From Candidatus Tokpelaia sp. JSC188 (GTDB lineage: Bacteria; Pseudomonadota; Alphaproteobacteria; Rhizobiales; Rhizobiaceae): a DNA stretch of 58,802 bases. A program made the position numbers and the translations under genes. The notes beneath the pieces were generated by a model. It was not told the origin of the DNA and ran no database searches. It worked only from the letters and a program-made list of their open reading frames with translations. The stretch spans positions 1 through 58,802 of the forward strand of contig QENB01000012.1 in NCBI GenBank assembly GCA_003331065.1, read 5' to 3'. Shown in pieces: positions 21,788 to 32,151 of this stretch (position 1 is its first letter; the number at the start of each line of letters is the position of its first letter).

Positions 21788-22085
21788 ACCAGCCTTTCAT
21801 TTTTACTTTTTGACCAGAAAATTAACAATTATTCTGAATGATAGGTCTTCATCAATTAATGAAGGACTTAATCAAATCAAAAAAGACCTTCTTCTATTTT
21901 TAATGAGCAATGCTCACACAAGAAACCCATTATTCAAGATCCCCTTTATAATTTCTAGACATTCTAAAAATCTGGAGCACTATCGTTGCCATACTTCCTG
22001 ATCTAATCGAAATCAATCTTACATTTCGTATGTGAAGAATATGCTTCACGTGAAACATCTGCAATAATCGCAAAACACTAATCAA
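21788..22085 (-). pseudogene. Possible rsmG remnant site carrying parS
   Basis: 298 bases between parA and mnmG where alphaproteobacteria usually encode rsmG (16S rRNA G527 methyltransferase). No long minus-strand frame exists. One minus frame spanning 22003-22077 contains VSRE encoded by the parS site. Known alphaproteobacterial RsmG N-termini commonly carry VSRET at a parS site, so this may be a vestige of the gene start. The rest has decayed beyond recognition. The remnant call is inference. Confidence 0.4.
22042..22057. promoter_or_regulatory. parS centromere site
   Basis: TGCTTCACGTGAAACA differs at one position from the conserved palindromic parS consensus TGTTTCACGTGAAACA. It lies about 255 bases upstream of parA and 29 bases before the end of mnmG's coding range, and about 6.5 kb from the proposed origin, as expected for a ParB nucleation site. 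Confidence 0.88.
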
Positions 22086-23954
22086 TTATGCAATAGTCTC
22101 TTGCGAATGGTTAAAACGTCGACTGTGCGTCATAATAAGGAAAAGGGCCGCTGGGGTCATGCCATCAATTTTCTGTGCTTCGGCAATTGTACGTGGTGGT
22201 CGCTGCAACAGTTTGTCCTTTAATTCATTAGATAGCCCGGGAATATCATTAAATCGCACATCATTAGAAATCAGCAACCCTTCATCGCGTTCTAAGATTG
22301 CTATCTCCTTTTTCTGACGTTGTATATAAACTGCATATTGTGCTTCTATCTCTAAGGCCTCCATAGTTCTGGCGTTGAATTTTCTAAATTCAGGCCAAAT
22401 TTTAGCAAGTCTTGCACCATTAATTCCCGAGTATGAAAGAAGATCATAAGCCGTACGTCGCACACCATCTTGATTGATTTCAAAGCCATAAACTGTAGCT
22501 TCATTCGGTGTAAGGGAAACAGATTCAGCAAATTTTCTGGCTTGTTGCAGCATTTCATTCTGCTGTAAAAACGCTGTTTCTCTTTCCCGACCAATAAAAC
22601 CCAACTTTATACCAAATGGTGTTAAGCGTTGATCAGCATTGTCCGCACGCAAGGAAAGGCGAAATTCAGAACGCGAAGTAAACATTCGATAGGGTTCAGT
22701 GACACCACGTAAAACCAAATCATCAATCATGACACCAATATAAGCCTGTGTACGTTGAACAAAAACAGGCAACAGATTTCCTGCTTTTCTAGCGGCGTTC
22801 AATCCAGCAATGAGCCCCTGTGCAGCAGCTTCTTCATAACCAGTTGTACCATTTATCTGACCAGCAAGAAAAAGTCCTGGTATTGAACGTAATTCAAGAG
22901 AACGTTCGAGTTGACGTGGATCAACAAAATCATATTCAATAGCATATCCCAGCTGCAATATTGTTGCATGCTGTAGACCTTCAATACTTCTAATTAATAC
23001 ATTTTGCACATCTTCAGGCAATGAAGTAGAAATGCCATTAGGGTAGATTGTATTATCATGAAGACCTTCCGGCTCGAGAAAAATCTGATGCCCATCACGG
23101 TCACCAAATTTTACAATTTTATCTTCAATAGCTGGGCAATATCGCGGACCGATACCTTGAATCATACCCGAATACATAGCAGAACGGTGCAGATTATCAC
23201 GGATAATTCGATGTGTTTCTGTATTTGTTCGCGTAATAGCACAATCAATTTGGGGCTGCTTTATTTTTTCTGTCAAAAATGAAAAAGGCATAGGTTCACT
23301 ATCTGGCTTTTGCCAATCAAGACCATGCCAATCAATTGTTTTGCCATCAAGGCGTGGAGGAGTCCCTGTTTTAAATCGACCATTCTTGACCTGATAATAT
23401 GCCAATCGTTTAGCCAGTTTTTGTGCAGGGGATTCTCCCATACGGCCAGCAGGCCAAACTTTGTCACCGATGTAAATAACTCCTCGTAAAAAAGTGCCCG
23501 TAGCTAGAACGACACTGCCTGTTTTTACAGCGCCTCCCTTAGTAAGAATAATACCGGCAATATTGCCATTCTCAATAATAAGATCTATCGCTTCATCTTC
23601 TACGATAAACAGATTATTCTGCTCATAAATAAGAGTTTGAATAGCTTGGCGGTACAACTTGCGATCAGCTTGTGTTCTTGGAGCACGAACTGCAGGGCCT
23701 TTTCTCCGATTTAATACCCGAAACTGAATGCCTCCTTGATCAGCAGCACGTCCCATCAGACCATCAAGAGCATCTATTTCACGGACAAGATGACCTTTTC
23801 CCAAACCACCAATTGCTGGATTGCAAGACATTACGCCAATCTTCACGGCTTGATAGGTTACAAGAGCAGTTTTAGCACCTAATCGAGCAGAAGCTGCAGC
23901 CGCCTCGCATCCGGCATGTCCACCACCGACGACAATAACATCAAATTGATTCAC
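22086..23954 (-). CDS. mnmG: tRNA cmnm5U34 synthesis protein MnmG (GidA)
   Basis: FAD/NADH-dependent partner of MnmE that adds carboxymethylaminomethyl to U34 of tRNAs. 622 residues. FAD-binding [12 protein letters not shown] at the N-terminus, the family signatures GTFLRG and [26 protein letters not shown], and a C-terminal helical domain that binds MnmE. mnmE lies 113 bases upstream on the same strand. Confidence 0.97.
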   Translation of the reverse strand: MNQFDVIVVGGGHAGCEAAAASARLGAKTALVTYQAVKIGVMSCNPAIGGLGKGHLVREIDALDGLMGRAADQGGIQFRVLNRRKGPAVRAPRTQADRKLYRQAIQTLIYEQNNLFIVEDEAIDLIIENGNIAGIILTKGGAVKTGSVVLATGTFLRGVIYIGDKVWPAGRMGESPAQKLAKRLAYYQVKNGRFKTGTPPRLDGKTIDWHGLDWQKPDSEPMPFSFLTEKIKQPQIDCAITRTNTETHRIIRDNLHRSAMYSGMIQGIGPRYCPAIEDKIVKFGDRDGHQIFLEPEGLHDNTIYPNGISTSLPEDVQNVLIRSIEGLQHATILQLGYAIEYDFVDPRQLERSLELRSIPGLFLAGQINGTTGYEEAAAQGLIAGLNAARKAGNLLPVFVQRTQAYIGVMIDDLVLRGVTEPYRMFTSRSEFRLSLRADNADQRLTPFGIKLGFIGRERETAFLQQNEMLQQARKFAESVSLTPNEATVYGFEINQDGVRRTAYDLLSYSGINGARLAKIWPEFRKFNARTMEALEIEAQYAVYIQRQKKEIAILERDEGLLISNDVRFNDIPGLSNELKDKLLQRPPRTIAEAQKIDGMTPAALFLIMTHSRRFNHSQETIA

Positions 23955-24019
23955 TTTGTAATTCCTATATTTATTATTTCCATTGCATAATGATAAATAA
24001 ATTTCCTTTTGTTTTAATT

Positions 24020-24028
24020 TGTGGATAA
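24020..24028 (-). promoter_or_regulatory. Perfect DnaA-box match
   Basis: TGTGGATAA on the plus strand is the reverse complement of the strong DnaA box TTATCCACA. It lies in the mnmG-mnmE gap, about 4.6 kb from the proposed origin. A single 9-mer can occur by chance, so binding is inferred. Confidence 0.5.
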
Positions 24029-24067
24029 TTTTTTTACGTAAAGCGTTTTTTACGCACGAATTATCTT

Positions 24068-25375
24068 CTACTTACCAATACAGAATTCCGAGAATATCAC
24101 ATCAAGCAAGTCCTCGACATTAATATCACCTGTAATACGGCCAAGATAATTTGAAGCAAAACGCAAATGTTCTGATCGAAGTTCAAGTTTAGAATCATCA
24201 GCTTTTAATGCCGTGTTCAATTCAGAAAGTCCATTTTCCAAAAGTGCAATTTGTCTTTTGCGGATAGGTACAACATTCCCGATTTCTATAATCTTTTCAC
24301 GGCAGAACATCGTCAATTGTTCGAGAAAATTATCCCAACCTTCACCCGTCCAGGCAGAAAATTGTATTGGCCATTTGTTATAATCCCCACTGCTTAAATC
24401 AAGCTTATTTCCAATATGCCAAACTGTTGCTGATATTTCCGGCAAAGTAACCGTTTGTGGATTATGCATATCATCAAGCAAGAGTACAAGGTTTGCTTCT
24501 TTCATACGTGCAATGGCAATGTCGATGCTCATTTTCTCAATGCGATTTTCTGTATCTTGCAAGCCTGCCGTATCTATTATAAGAACAGGTAATGTATCGA
24601 TAACAAGTCGTATTTCCAAAGCATCACGTGTAGTTCCTGCTTCTTCTGTGACAATAGCGATATCCCGCCCTGCAAGGCGATTCATTACGCTAGATTTTCC
24701 AGCATTAGGTGCTCCAGCAATAATAATTTTCAATCCATCACGCATAGCCTCTGTACGTTTGCCATCACGAATGTGCTGTAAGATGCTATCTCTCAAACGA
24801 GCTATATTTGCCCAAATATGAGTAGAAACAGAGTTGGGTATGTCCTTTTCATCCGGAAAATCGAACTCTGCCTCAATCAATGCTCGCGCTTTTACAAGTT
24901 GATTTCTCCAGTCACGATAAAGTACAGCTAAAGCACCACTTGATCCTATGACAGCGAGTCGACGCTGACTTTCTGTTTCAGCATTAATCATATCAGCTAA
25001 GCCTTCTGCCTCCGTCAGATCGAGCTTCCCAGCCAGAAAAGCTCGCTGTACAAACTCTCCTGGTTCTGCTAGCCGAAATCCAGGAATAGTGGCGATTTCC
25101 TCGAGGATACGCTTAACAACGGCTTTACCACCATGTAGATGAAATTCAGCACAGTCTTCACCGGTAAAACTTTTTGGTGCGGTAAAGTAAACAATTAACG
25201 CTTTATCAAGGGTTTCTCCTGTTGAAGAGCGCAGTGTACAAAAATTCATATAACGTGGTTTAGGAATAAACCCAGCAAATTGTACTAAAGCATTTCTAAC
25301 ACATGGGCCGGATAGGCGAATGATAGCTATTCCTGAAGGAAGAAGTCCGCTTGATAATGCAAATATCGTGTCCAT
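24068..25375 (-). CDS. mnmE: tRNA modification GTPase MnmE (TrmE)
   Basis: Works with MnmG in wobble-uridine modification. 435 residues: N-terminal folate-binding domain ([23 protein letters not shown]), helical domain, inserted G domain with [14 protein letters not shown] (about residue 220), DTAGL and NKLD. The C-terminal CIGK motif needed for activity is intact. Ordered after rho as in related genomes. Confidence 0.96.
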   Translation of the reverse strand: MDTIFALSSGLLPSGIAIIRLSGPCVRNALVQFAGFIPKPRYMNFCTLRSSTGETLDKALIVYFTAPKSFTGEDCAEFHLHGGKAVVKRILEEIATIPGFRLAEPGEFVQRAFLAGKLDLTEAEGLADMINAETESQRRLAVIGSSGALAVLYRDWRNQLVKARALIEAEFDFPDEKDIPNSVSTHIWANIARLRDSILQHIRDGKRTEAMRDGLKIIIAGAPNAGKSSVMNRLAGRDIAIVTEEAGTTRDALEIRLVIDTLPVLIIDTAGLQDTENRIEKMSIDIAIARMKEANLVLLLDDMHNPQTVTLPEISATVWHIGNKLDLSSGDYNKWPIQFSAWTGEGWDNFLEQLTMFCREKIIEIGNVVPIRKRQIALLENGLSELNTALKADDSKLELRSEHLRFASNYLGRITGDINVEDLLDVIFSEFCIGK

Positions 25376-25512
25376 TCAAACCTTGATTATTTATTCTCTG
25401 GTAATCTCACATCTAAGTAACATGTTTATTTTATAAATGAAGCAAAAATAAAACAGAAAACATTCTGTAGTGATTTCTTAAGAAAATATTCTTCTAACAT
25501 CCAAATGTTAAA

Positions 25513-26778
25513 TTAAGTATTCATGGCATCAAAAAACTCGCTGTTCAACTTAGTCTGCTTTAATTTATTAATTAAAAACTCAATAGCATCTGTTGTTCCC
25601 ATTGGGGCAAGGATGCGTCGTAAGACAAATATTCTTTGTAGATCCTGACGTTGAATAAGCAGATCTTCTTTACGTGTCCCAGATTTTAGGATATCAATTG
25701 CTGGGAAAATACGTTTATCAGCAATTTTACGGTCAAGGACAATTTCAGAGTTACCTGTCCCCTTAAATTCTTCGAAGATTACTTCGTCCATACGACTTCC
25801 GGTATCAATTAATGCTGTTGCAATAATTGTTAATGACCCGCCTTCCTCAATATTACGAGCAGCACCAAAAAAACGTTTTGGCCGTTGCAATGCATTTGCA
25901 TCAACACCGCCGGTAAGAACTTTTCCGGATGAAGGAATAACAGTATTATAGGCACGTCCAAGTCGGGTAATTGAATCTAAAAGAATGATAACATCCCTGC
26001 CATGTTCAACTAAGCGCTTGGCTTTTTCAATAACCATTTCAGCTACCTGTACATGTCGGGATGCTGGCTCATCAAAAGTGGATGACACTACCTCTCCTTT
26101 TACCGAACGTTGCATATCTGTTACTTCTTCCGGTCGTTCATCAATTAATAGAACAATTAAATAACATTCCGAATGATTTAGTGTAATTGAATGAGCAATA
26201 TTCTGCAACAATACGGTTTTACCTGTGCGTGGTGGTGCAACAATAAGTCCACGTTGCCCCTTGCCGAGTGGAGCAATAAGATCAATTACCCGCGGAGACA
26301 TGTCTTTATTGCTTGGGATGTCAGATTCCATCCGGAGCCGCTCGTTTGGATAAAGCGGGGTCAAGTTATCAAAATGTATCTTGTGACGAATTGTCTCAGG
26401 GTTTTTAAAATTGATGGTATTAACCTTGAGGAGTGCGAAATATCGTTCCCCCTCTTTTGGGCTGCGGATAGGTCCTTCAACTGTATCACCAGTTTTCAGG
26501 GAAAACCTTCTGATTTGGGAAGGAGAAAGATAAATATCATCTGGTCCTGGTAGATAATTGGCATCAGCGGATCGCAAAAAGCCAAAACCATCTTGCAAAA
26601 CTTCAACAACGCCTTCACCTATAATCTCGATATCTTGCACTGCCAAATTCTTTAAAATTGCGAACATAAGCTCCTGTTTACGCATAGAATTAGCATTTTC
26701 AACCTCAAGTGTTTCAGCAAAAGCGATAAGTTCCATTGGGGTCTTGCTCTTAAGTTCTTGAAGTTTCATCTCTTGCAT
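25513..26778 (-). CDS. rho: Transcription termination factor Rho
   Basis: Hexameric RNA helicase ending transcripts. 421 residues from the ATG at 26778 ([12 protein letters not shown]), the standard alphaproteobacterial start; an in-frame upstream codon at 26826 would add 16 atypical residues. Seen: Rho N-terminal helix domain, RNA-binding [18 protein letters not shown], Walker A APPRTGKT (about residue 180), and [11 protein letters not shown]. The gene lies at the end of the hemE-hemJ-rho run. Confidence 0.95.
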   Translation of the reverse strand: MQEMKLQELKSKTPMELIAFAETLEVENANSMRKQELMFAILKNLAVQDIEIIGEGVVEVLQDGFGFLRSADANYLPGPDDIYLSPSQIRRFSLKTGDTVEGPIRSPKEGERYFALLKVNTINFKNPETIRHKIHFDNLTPLYPNERLRMESDIPSNKDMSPRVIDLIAPLGKGQRGLIVAPPRTGKTVLLQNIAHSITLNHSECYLIVLLIDERPEEVTDMQRSVKGEVVSSTFDEPASRHVQVAEMVIEKAKRLVEHGRDVIILLDSITRLGRAYNTVIPSSGKVLTGGVDANALQRPKRFFGAARNIEEGGSLTIIATALIDTGSRMDEVIFEEFKGTGNSEIVLDRKIADKRIFPAIDILKSGTRKEDLLIQRQDLQRIFVLRRILAPMGTTDAIEFLINKLKQTKLNSEFFDAMNT

Positions 26779-26818
26779 AAGAAAATGCTCACAATTTTTA
26801 CTGGAAAATAGATAACAA

Positions 26819-26827
26819 ATATCCACA
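26819..26827 (+). promoter_or_regulatory. One-mismatch DnaA box upstream of rho
   Basis: ATATCCACA differs from TTATCCACA at the first base. It lies about 40 bases upstream of the rho start. Low weight alone; reported because it is near the proposed origin. Confidence 0.3.
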
Positions 26828-26960
26828 CAATTTAAATTACTGCAGGAACCCTAATTGCGGGAATTGTTCAATAAGGAAGGAGTATGCTACCTTATACAAC
26901 CTTGTGCCTGTTTACGCAAGAGTATTATGTGTGTGTGAACAAGGCGTCGTTCGTTTTGGC

Positions 26961-27458
26961 TTAATCAGGTATCTTAACAATTACTGCAATCACCGCAACA
27001 ATCATTAGAGCAGTTGGTACTTCATTAAGGATACGCCAGCTTTTCTCTGATAGGCAATTTTTATCCATGGCAAAATAGTAGGTTGCTTGTGCTAAAAATC
27101 CGTGAAAAGCAGAAAGTAATATGGCAACTATAAATTTTAAATGAAGCCATCCACCAGAGAAATCATAAATCTTCCAGGAGATCCAAAAACCGGTAAGCCA
27201 GGTTAGAAGCATTGCGGGATTAATGATATAAAGCAGCAAGCGTTGTTCCATTAACTTGAAAATTCTATTTTGAGAAAGATCTTCTTTTGCTGCGCAGTGG
27301 TAGACAAAAAGTCTTGGCAAATAAAGCAATCCTGCCATCCAGCTAATGACAGCAATAACATGAACTGCTTTTATCCAGAGATAAGCATTGTTAGGATCAA
27401 GGTTAAATAACTTCCATGAAGCAATAGAAACAATTAGAAGACTTATAACAATCCTCAT
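26961..27458 (-). CDS. hemJ: Protoporphyrinogen IX oxidase HemJ
   Basis: Membrane enzyme for the penultimate heme step in bacteria lacking HemG/HemY. 165 residues from the ATG at 27458; a TTG at 27479 is an alternative. Four to five helices, with AYLWIKAVHVIAVISWMAGL carrying the conserved histidine and the LPRLFVYH motif. It follows hemE by 35 bases on the same strand, giving two heme genes in a row. Confidence 0.92.
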   Translation of the reverse strand: MRIVISLLIVSIASWKLFNLDPNNAYLWIKAVHVIAVISWMAGLLYLPRLFVYHCAAKEDLSQNRIFKLMEQRLLLYIINPAMLLTWLTGFWISWKIYDFSGGWLHLKFIVAILLSAFHGFLAQATYYFAMDKNCLSEKSWRILNEVPTALMIVAVIAVIVKIPD

Positions 27459-27493
27459 TGTGATTGGGTATCCTGTCAAAGAAGAATAATTTT

Positions 27494-28525
27494 TTAGGTA
27501 TTGATTTTGTTTTCTTGAACACGTTTTATCATTTGTTCAATGTGTCTGATAGGAGTACTGGGTATAATACCATGCCCTAAATTGAAGATAAGAGGTCCGT
27601 TGCCCAAACTATTGAGGATAGCATCTATACCACAATCAAGTGCATCTCCGCCTGCAGCAAGACGTATAGGATCTAAATTTCCCTGTACAGGGAGATCTTT
27701 CTGGAGTTGCTTAGCAAAGAATAATGGTACTGAGCAATCGAGTCCCAGTGCAGTAATGCCTGTTTTCTTTGCATAATCTTTGTAAAAAATACCTGCTCCG
27801 CGTGGAAAACCAATGATTGGTATTTTGGGATGAATTTGTTTAATCCTTTTTACCATGCGCTGCATCGGTTGAATACACATGGCTTCAAAGGAAGTTTCAT
27901 CAAGAAAGTATGCTAAGGAGTCAAATATTTGGATTGCATCGACACCAGCACTAATCTGTTTTAGGAGGTAGTCAGCTGAAACATCGGCCAGACATTCAAG
28001 AAGTGATTTCATCGCCTTTGGATGAGAATAGGAAAAAAGGCGTGCGGGTGCTTGATTAAAAGTTGCATGACCAGCTATCATGTATGTTGCAACAGTCCAT
28101 GGAGCACCACTAAATCCTATTAAAGTTGTTTCATCATTGAGTTTAGCTTTAACTCGTTCAATTGTTTCAAAAGGTGCGGAGAGCCGTTCTATAGCATGTG
28201 TTATATCAAGTTTTCTTATATCGCTTGCGGTTAAAGGAGTCATAATAGGGCCATGATTTTCTTCAAATCGTAAATCCCTACCTAACGCATGAGGGACGAG
28301 AAGAATATCGGAGAACAGTATAGCTGCATCGAGGTTAAAGCGGCGCATGGGCTGTAGTGTTGCTTCTGCAGCAAGTATAGGTGTGTAACAAAGATTGAGA
28401 AAATTTCCGGCCGCTTCACGTACATGTCTGTATTCTGGTAGGTAGCGGCCTGCTTGTCGCATCATCCAAATCGGTGGAGGTGAAAGCTTTTCTCCATTTA
28501 TGACTTTTAGTACTTTTTTGTTCAT
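27494..28525 (-). CDS. hemE: Uroporphyrinogen decarboxylase
   Basis: Decarboxylates uroporphyrinogen III to coproporphyrinogen III. 343 residues from the ATG at 28525 (MNKKVLKVI); a TTG at 28561 would add 12. Signature PPPIWMMRQAGRYLPEYR (about residue 12), FSDILLVPHALG and the active-site region GFSGAPWTVATYM are present. The gene marks the left flank of the proposed origin, a position conserved across alphaproteobacteria. Confidence 0.96.
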   Translation of the reverse strand: MNKKVLKVINGEKLSPPPIWMMRQAGRYLPEYRHVREAAGNFLNLCYTPILAAEATLQPMRRFNLDAAILFSDILLVPHALGRDLRFEENHGPIMTPLTASDIRKLDITHAIERLSAPFETIERVKAKLNDETTLIGFSGAPWTVATYMIAGHATFNQAPARLFSYSHPKAMKSLLECLADVSADYLLKQISAGVDAIQIFDSLAYFLDETSFEAMCIQPMQRMVKRIKQIHPKIPIIGFPRGAGIFYKDYAKKTGITALGLDCSVPLFFAKQLQKDLPVQGNLDPIRLAAGGDALDCGIDAILNSLGNGPLIFNLGHGIIPSTPIRHIEQMIKRVQENKINT

Positions 28526-29116
28526 CAGTGCAAAACTACCTTTTTTATAAAAATTATTCAATAAAATAAAATCCTTAGACTAATAGATTCTATTTTTAAT
28601 AGCCCTATAATTTTTGTAATCAGTTACCAAATTATTTTAACTATTAAAAAGCTATACTATTCAATAATATAAAAGAAATTTACTTGTGAATAAGATAAGC
28701 ATATAATGCTGATAATCTCATTTTGTCCTTGTTTTCCAAGAGTTGTCAAAAAAAGTTGATAACAGCTAAGATAAATGTGAGGAAATTTTCCATACTTTAA
28801 AGTAATCTTCTATATTTAATGTAATGATAGGCGCAATTGCATACCTGTTGATTAACAGCCCTATAAAAAACACTAAAAAATTCAATTTCTTACTTTCTTT
28901 TTTCTGTAATTCCTGAAACTTGCGTATAATTATGCTCATGAAAGAGATATCGCTATAGAATTAATCATTTGAATAAAAATTCGTTCTCATCCCATGTCAT
29001 GATAGGTAAAGCAGGCATGAGAGGATACTTTAATTTTATAGCGGTGTGATCATCATCCTTCTTCAATTGACATAAGAAAAGCCTCTAGAGTAATACTCTG
29101 TACTATTAAAGGTGAT
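28526..29116. other. Proposed chromosomal replication origin (hemE-maf gap)
   Basis: 591 very AT-rich bases between divergent hemE and maf. In Caulobacter and Rickettsia the origin lies beside hemE, and the same neighbourhood is seen in other alphaproteobacteria. Here genes on the left run minus and on the right plus, and ParA/ParB-parS lie nearby. One consensus-type DnaA box is present (28685-28693), next to stretches of about 80 percent A+T around 28561-28700 that could unwind. No DUF299 gene, usually adjacent, is found in the gap. Confidence 0.6.
28685..28693 (-). promoter_or_regulatory. DnaA box in the proposed origin
   Basis: TGTGAATAA on the plus strand is TTATTCACA on the minus strand and fits the TTATNCACA consensus. 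It is the only clear match in the hemE-maf gap. Confidence 0.5.
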
Positions 29117-29719
29117 ATGTTTCTAATGACCGATGAACTTATACTTGCAAGCTCAAGTCCTTTTCGGGCACAGTTGGTAAAAAATGCTGGCCTTTTTATG
29201 AAGATAGAAAAGGCAAAAATCGATGAACGCCGTATTGAAAAAGAGCTAGATGATTTTTTGCCCAAAGAGATCGCTCAAAAATTAGCACAAGAAAAAGCTT
29301 CTGAAGTTTCAACGCGATTTCCTAATGCTTTAGTAATTGGTTGTGATCAAGTTTTAGAGCTTGAGGGCAGAATTTTGCATAAACCTGCAGATATAGAAGA
29401 CGCATATCATCGACTATTCGAGTTGTCAGGGAAAACACATCATCTACACAGTGGTGTTGCTATTTTTAAAAATACTCATCTACTGTGGAGTCACGTCGCA
29501 GTAGCAAGAATGACAATGAGACCTCTTAATCCTCAGTTCGTTAATTATTATCTTACCCGAGTCGGAAGGAATATATTGTCCAGTGTTGGAGCATATCATA
29601 TTGAAGATGAGGGAATTCAGCTTTTTGAAAAAATTGAAGGCGATTATTTTACGGTTTTAGGATTGCCACTTTTACCTCTTCTAAATGAATTTCGTAAACT
29701 GGAAATTATTGATGGCTAG
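29117..29719 (+). CDS. Maf-family nucleotide pyrophosphatase
   Basis: House-cleaning enzyme hydrolysing non-canonical nucleotides. 200 residues with LILASSSPFRAQLVKNAGL and DERRIE. The segment IGCDQVLEL carries a Gln where dTTP/UTP-type Maf (YhdE) has Thr, which points to the YceF-like 7-methyl-GTP pyrophosphatase subgroup (inference). AAAGG lies upstream of the ATG at 29117; a second ATG at 29126 is possible. aroE starts inside its last codons. Confidence 0.9.
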   Translation: MFLMTDELILASSSPFRAQLVKNAGLFMKIEKAKIDERRIEKELDDFLPKEIAQKLAQEKASEVSTRFPNALVIGCDQVLELEGRILHKPADIEDAYHRLFELSGKTHHLHSGVAIFKNTHLLWSHVAVARMTMRPLNPQFVNYYLTRVGRNILSSVGAYHIEDEGIQLFEKIEGDYFTVLGLPLLPLLNEFRKLEIIDG

Positions 29720-30575
29720 AATTCCTAAGGCTTTTGTTGCTGGTTATCCGATCTATCATTCTCTTTCCCCAAAAATTCATAGGTATTGGCTTAATTTTTA
29801 CAGAATTTCCGGCAGTTATGATTCGATCGAGGTAACAACAGAGGATTTTCCTTCCTTTATTCATTCATTAAAAGAATTGGGATTTGCCGGCGGTAACGTT
29901 ACCTTACCACACAAGGAACAGGCTTATGCACTAGTAAAAAAATGTGATGAAGTAGCTAATTATATCGGTGCGATTAATACCCTATGGTTCGACAATGGTG
30001 GTATTCTTCATGGTAGTAATACTGATGCCTACGGTTTTGTCTGTAATCTGGATGATTTTTCTCCAGGATGGGAAAAGGAAACAGCTCTTGTTATCGGAGC
30101 AGGAGGGGCAAGCCGTGCTGTTTTGTTTTCTTTGAAAGAACGTGGCTATCAACAAATTATCCTCATCAACCGCACGCGCGCTAGAGCTGATCGCTTGGCT
30201 CGCCATTTTGGTCAACAGATAGTTGCTGCTGATTGGCAATATATCAACGATCACATTGGTGAAGCAGACCTTATTGTTAACACAACATCGATAGGAATCG
30301 AGAATCATAATCATAATGCTAAAGAGCAAGAATCAGTTATTAATTTTTCTATGGCAAAATCTGATGTAGTAGTGACCGACATTGTTTACACACCGCTTAT
30401 GACACCTTTTTTAAACCAGGCACAGAAAGCAGGTCTGAAAATTGTTGATGGAATTGGTATGCTCTTTCATCAGGCCACTTTGGGATTTGAACGTTGGTTT
30501 GGTATCAAACCACAGGTAACAAAGGCCTTGAGGTCACAGATTCTTACTACCGAAATGAAAGAAAAAGAAACATGA
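29712..30575 (+). CDS. aroE: Shikimate dehydrogenase
   Basis: NADPH-dependent reduction of 3-dehydroshikimate to shikimate. 287 residues from the ATG at 29712, overlapping the end of maf by eight bases; a longer frame from 29685 lies within maf. Substrate motif SLSPKIH, catalytic lysine in NVTLPHKE (about residue 67), NTDAYGF with the catalytic aspartate, and nucleotide-binding GAGGASRAV. Part of a maf-aroE-coaE overlapping operon. Confidence 0.95.
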   Translation: MARIPKAFVAGYPIYHSLSPKIHRYWLNFYRISGSYDSIEVTTEDFPSFIHSLKELGFAGGNVTLPHKEQAYALVKKCDEVANYIGAINTLWFDNGGILHGSNTDAYGFVCNLDDFSPGWEKETALVIGAGGASRAVLFSLKERGYQQIILINRTRARADRLARHFGQQIVAADWQYINDHIGEADLIVNTTSIGIENHNHNAKEQESVINFSMAKSDVVVTDIVYTPLMTPFLNQAQKAGLKIVDGIGMLFHQATLGFERWFGIKPQVTKALRSQILTTEMKEKET

Positions 30576-31159
30576 TCATCCTTGGTCTTACTGGTTCAAT
30601 TGGAATGGGGAAATCAACTATTGCCCATCTGCTTTCGGAAGCAGGAATACCAATTTACAGTGCAGATGATGCAATCCATGCGCTTTATCAAGAAAAGTCG
30701 GTTGTCAAAGAAATTGACGCGGCTTTTCCCGAGGCTATTGAAAACAATGCTATTGACATTAAAAAATTAAGTACAATAGTTTTTGGTAAACTGGATCTTC
30801 TAAATAAATTAGAATCGATTATGCACCCACGCGTTTATAAATTAGAAACAGAGTTTTTACAAAAAGCACAAAAACAAGGGCATGAAGTTGCTGTTCTTGA
30901 TATTCCCTTGCTTTTTGAAAACGGAAGACAAAGTTTAGTTGATCGTGTTGTGGTTGTTTCTGCTCCTTTTGAAATCCAGCATAAGCGAGTTTTGAGACGT
31001 CCTGGTATGACAAACAAAAAATTTTCTGCAATTCTTTCTCGTCAGATACCTGATGAAAAAAAATGCAAACAAGCAGATTTTGTTGTTAGTACTGTAAAAA
31101 ACATTGATACGATACGTGAAGAAATATACATTATGATAAAAGCACTCATGGTTTCGTAG
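30572..31159 (+). CDS. coaE: Dephospho-CoA kinase
   Basis: Last step of coenzyme A synthesis. 195 residues from the ATG at 30572, which overlaps the aroE stop (ATGA); the longer frame inside aroE is not used. P-loop GLTGSIGMGKST (residue 5) and the CoA-binding SADDAIHALY plus DIPLLFE motifs are present. Confidence 0.95.
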   Translation: MIILGLTGSIGMGKSTIAHLLSEAGIPIYSADDAIHALYQEKSVVKEIDAAFPEAIENNAIDIKKLSTIVFGKLDLLNKLESIMHPRVYKLETEFLQKAQKQGHEVAVLDIPLLFENGRQSLVDRVVVVSAPFEIQHKRVLRRPGMTNKKFSAILSRQIPDEKKCKQADFVVSTVKNIDTIREEIYIMIKALMVS

Positions 31160-31233
31160 TTTTTAGCCGCCGAGTGCCTTTAGGTGCTAATCTTAAATTA
31201 GATCCCTTACATGCCTAAAATGAACAAAGAGAT

Positions 31234-31944
31234 ATGGACGTAATGCGCGAGATTATTTTTGATACGGAGACGACTGGACTCAATAAGAAGGATGATCGCA
31301 TTATTGAAATTGGCTGTATTGAACTTGATAATCGCTTTCCAACAGGCCGGACATTTCATGTTTATATTAATCCGCAAGGTCGGAAGGTACATCCTGATGC
31401 ATTAGCAATTCATGGTATTTCTAATGAACAACTTGTAGATAAGCCTGCTTTTTCTGAAATTTCTGGAGAATTTTTGGACTTTGTCGATGCTGCTAAACTG
31501 GTTGCGCATAATGCTATGTTTGATTTGAGCTTTATTAATATCGAGCTTGAACGAGTAGGAAAGTTGCCAATCAATCTTGACAGAATTGTTGATACACTTG
31601 CGCTTGCACGTCGCAAACACCCAATAGGTTCTAATTCATTAGATGCTTTATGTAAGCGCTATGATATTGATAATAGTAGACGTACACTTCACGGTGCTCT
31701 TCTTGATTGTGAAATTCTCGTTGATGTTTATATTGAGCTGATAGGTGGAAAACAAAGTGCATTCGATTTGGGTAGCATGGTCGATGATATCCATGTAAAG
31801 GCAACAGAAGGCCATGGTTTTGGTATCAGTGGTGTAAACCCACGTCTTCATCCGCTGTCACCGCGGCTAACTGAGCAAGAGTCGAAGGCACATACTGAAT
31901 TATTAAGGAAGATTGGTGATAAAGCCCTCTGGTTCAACTATTAA
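31234..31944 (+). CDS. dnaQ: DNA polymerase III epsilon subunit
   Basis: Proofreading 3'-5' exonuclease of the replicase. 236 residues. All DEDDh residues are visible: FDTETTGL (Exo I), HNAMFDLSFI (Exo II) and HGALLDCEIL (Exo III with His and Asp). The ATG at 31243 is an alternative start with better spacing from AAAGAGA. The intact exonuclease contrasts with the defective one in the neighbouring polA. Confidence 0.95.
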   Translation: MDVMREIIFDTETTGLNKKDDRIIEIGCIELDNRFPTGRTFHVYINPQGRKVHPDALAIHGISNEQLVDKPAFSEISGEFLDFVDAAKLVAHNAMFDLSFINIELERVGKLPINLDRIVDTLALARRKHPIGSNSLDALCKRYDIDNSRRTLHGALLDCEILVDVYIELIGGKQSAFDLGSMVDDIHVKATEGHGFGISGVNPRLHPLSPRLTEQESKAHTELLRKIGDKALWFNY

Positions 31945-32151
31945 TGATGATTAAGATAAAAAAAATTTTATGATAATTATATCGCTATTATAGAAACTTA
32001 GAGAAAGTGAATATAATAGGAAAGCGCTTGGATATCTTTGGTAAAGGAAAAATTAACAAAGATAGAAACTTTAAGTCTTCACAATAAATTTGAAAAAGAT
32101 CAATCAAATTCAGATTTTTGAATTTATCTTTTCTAAGGTGTTTTAGAATTC

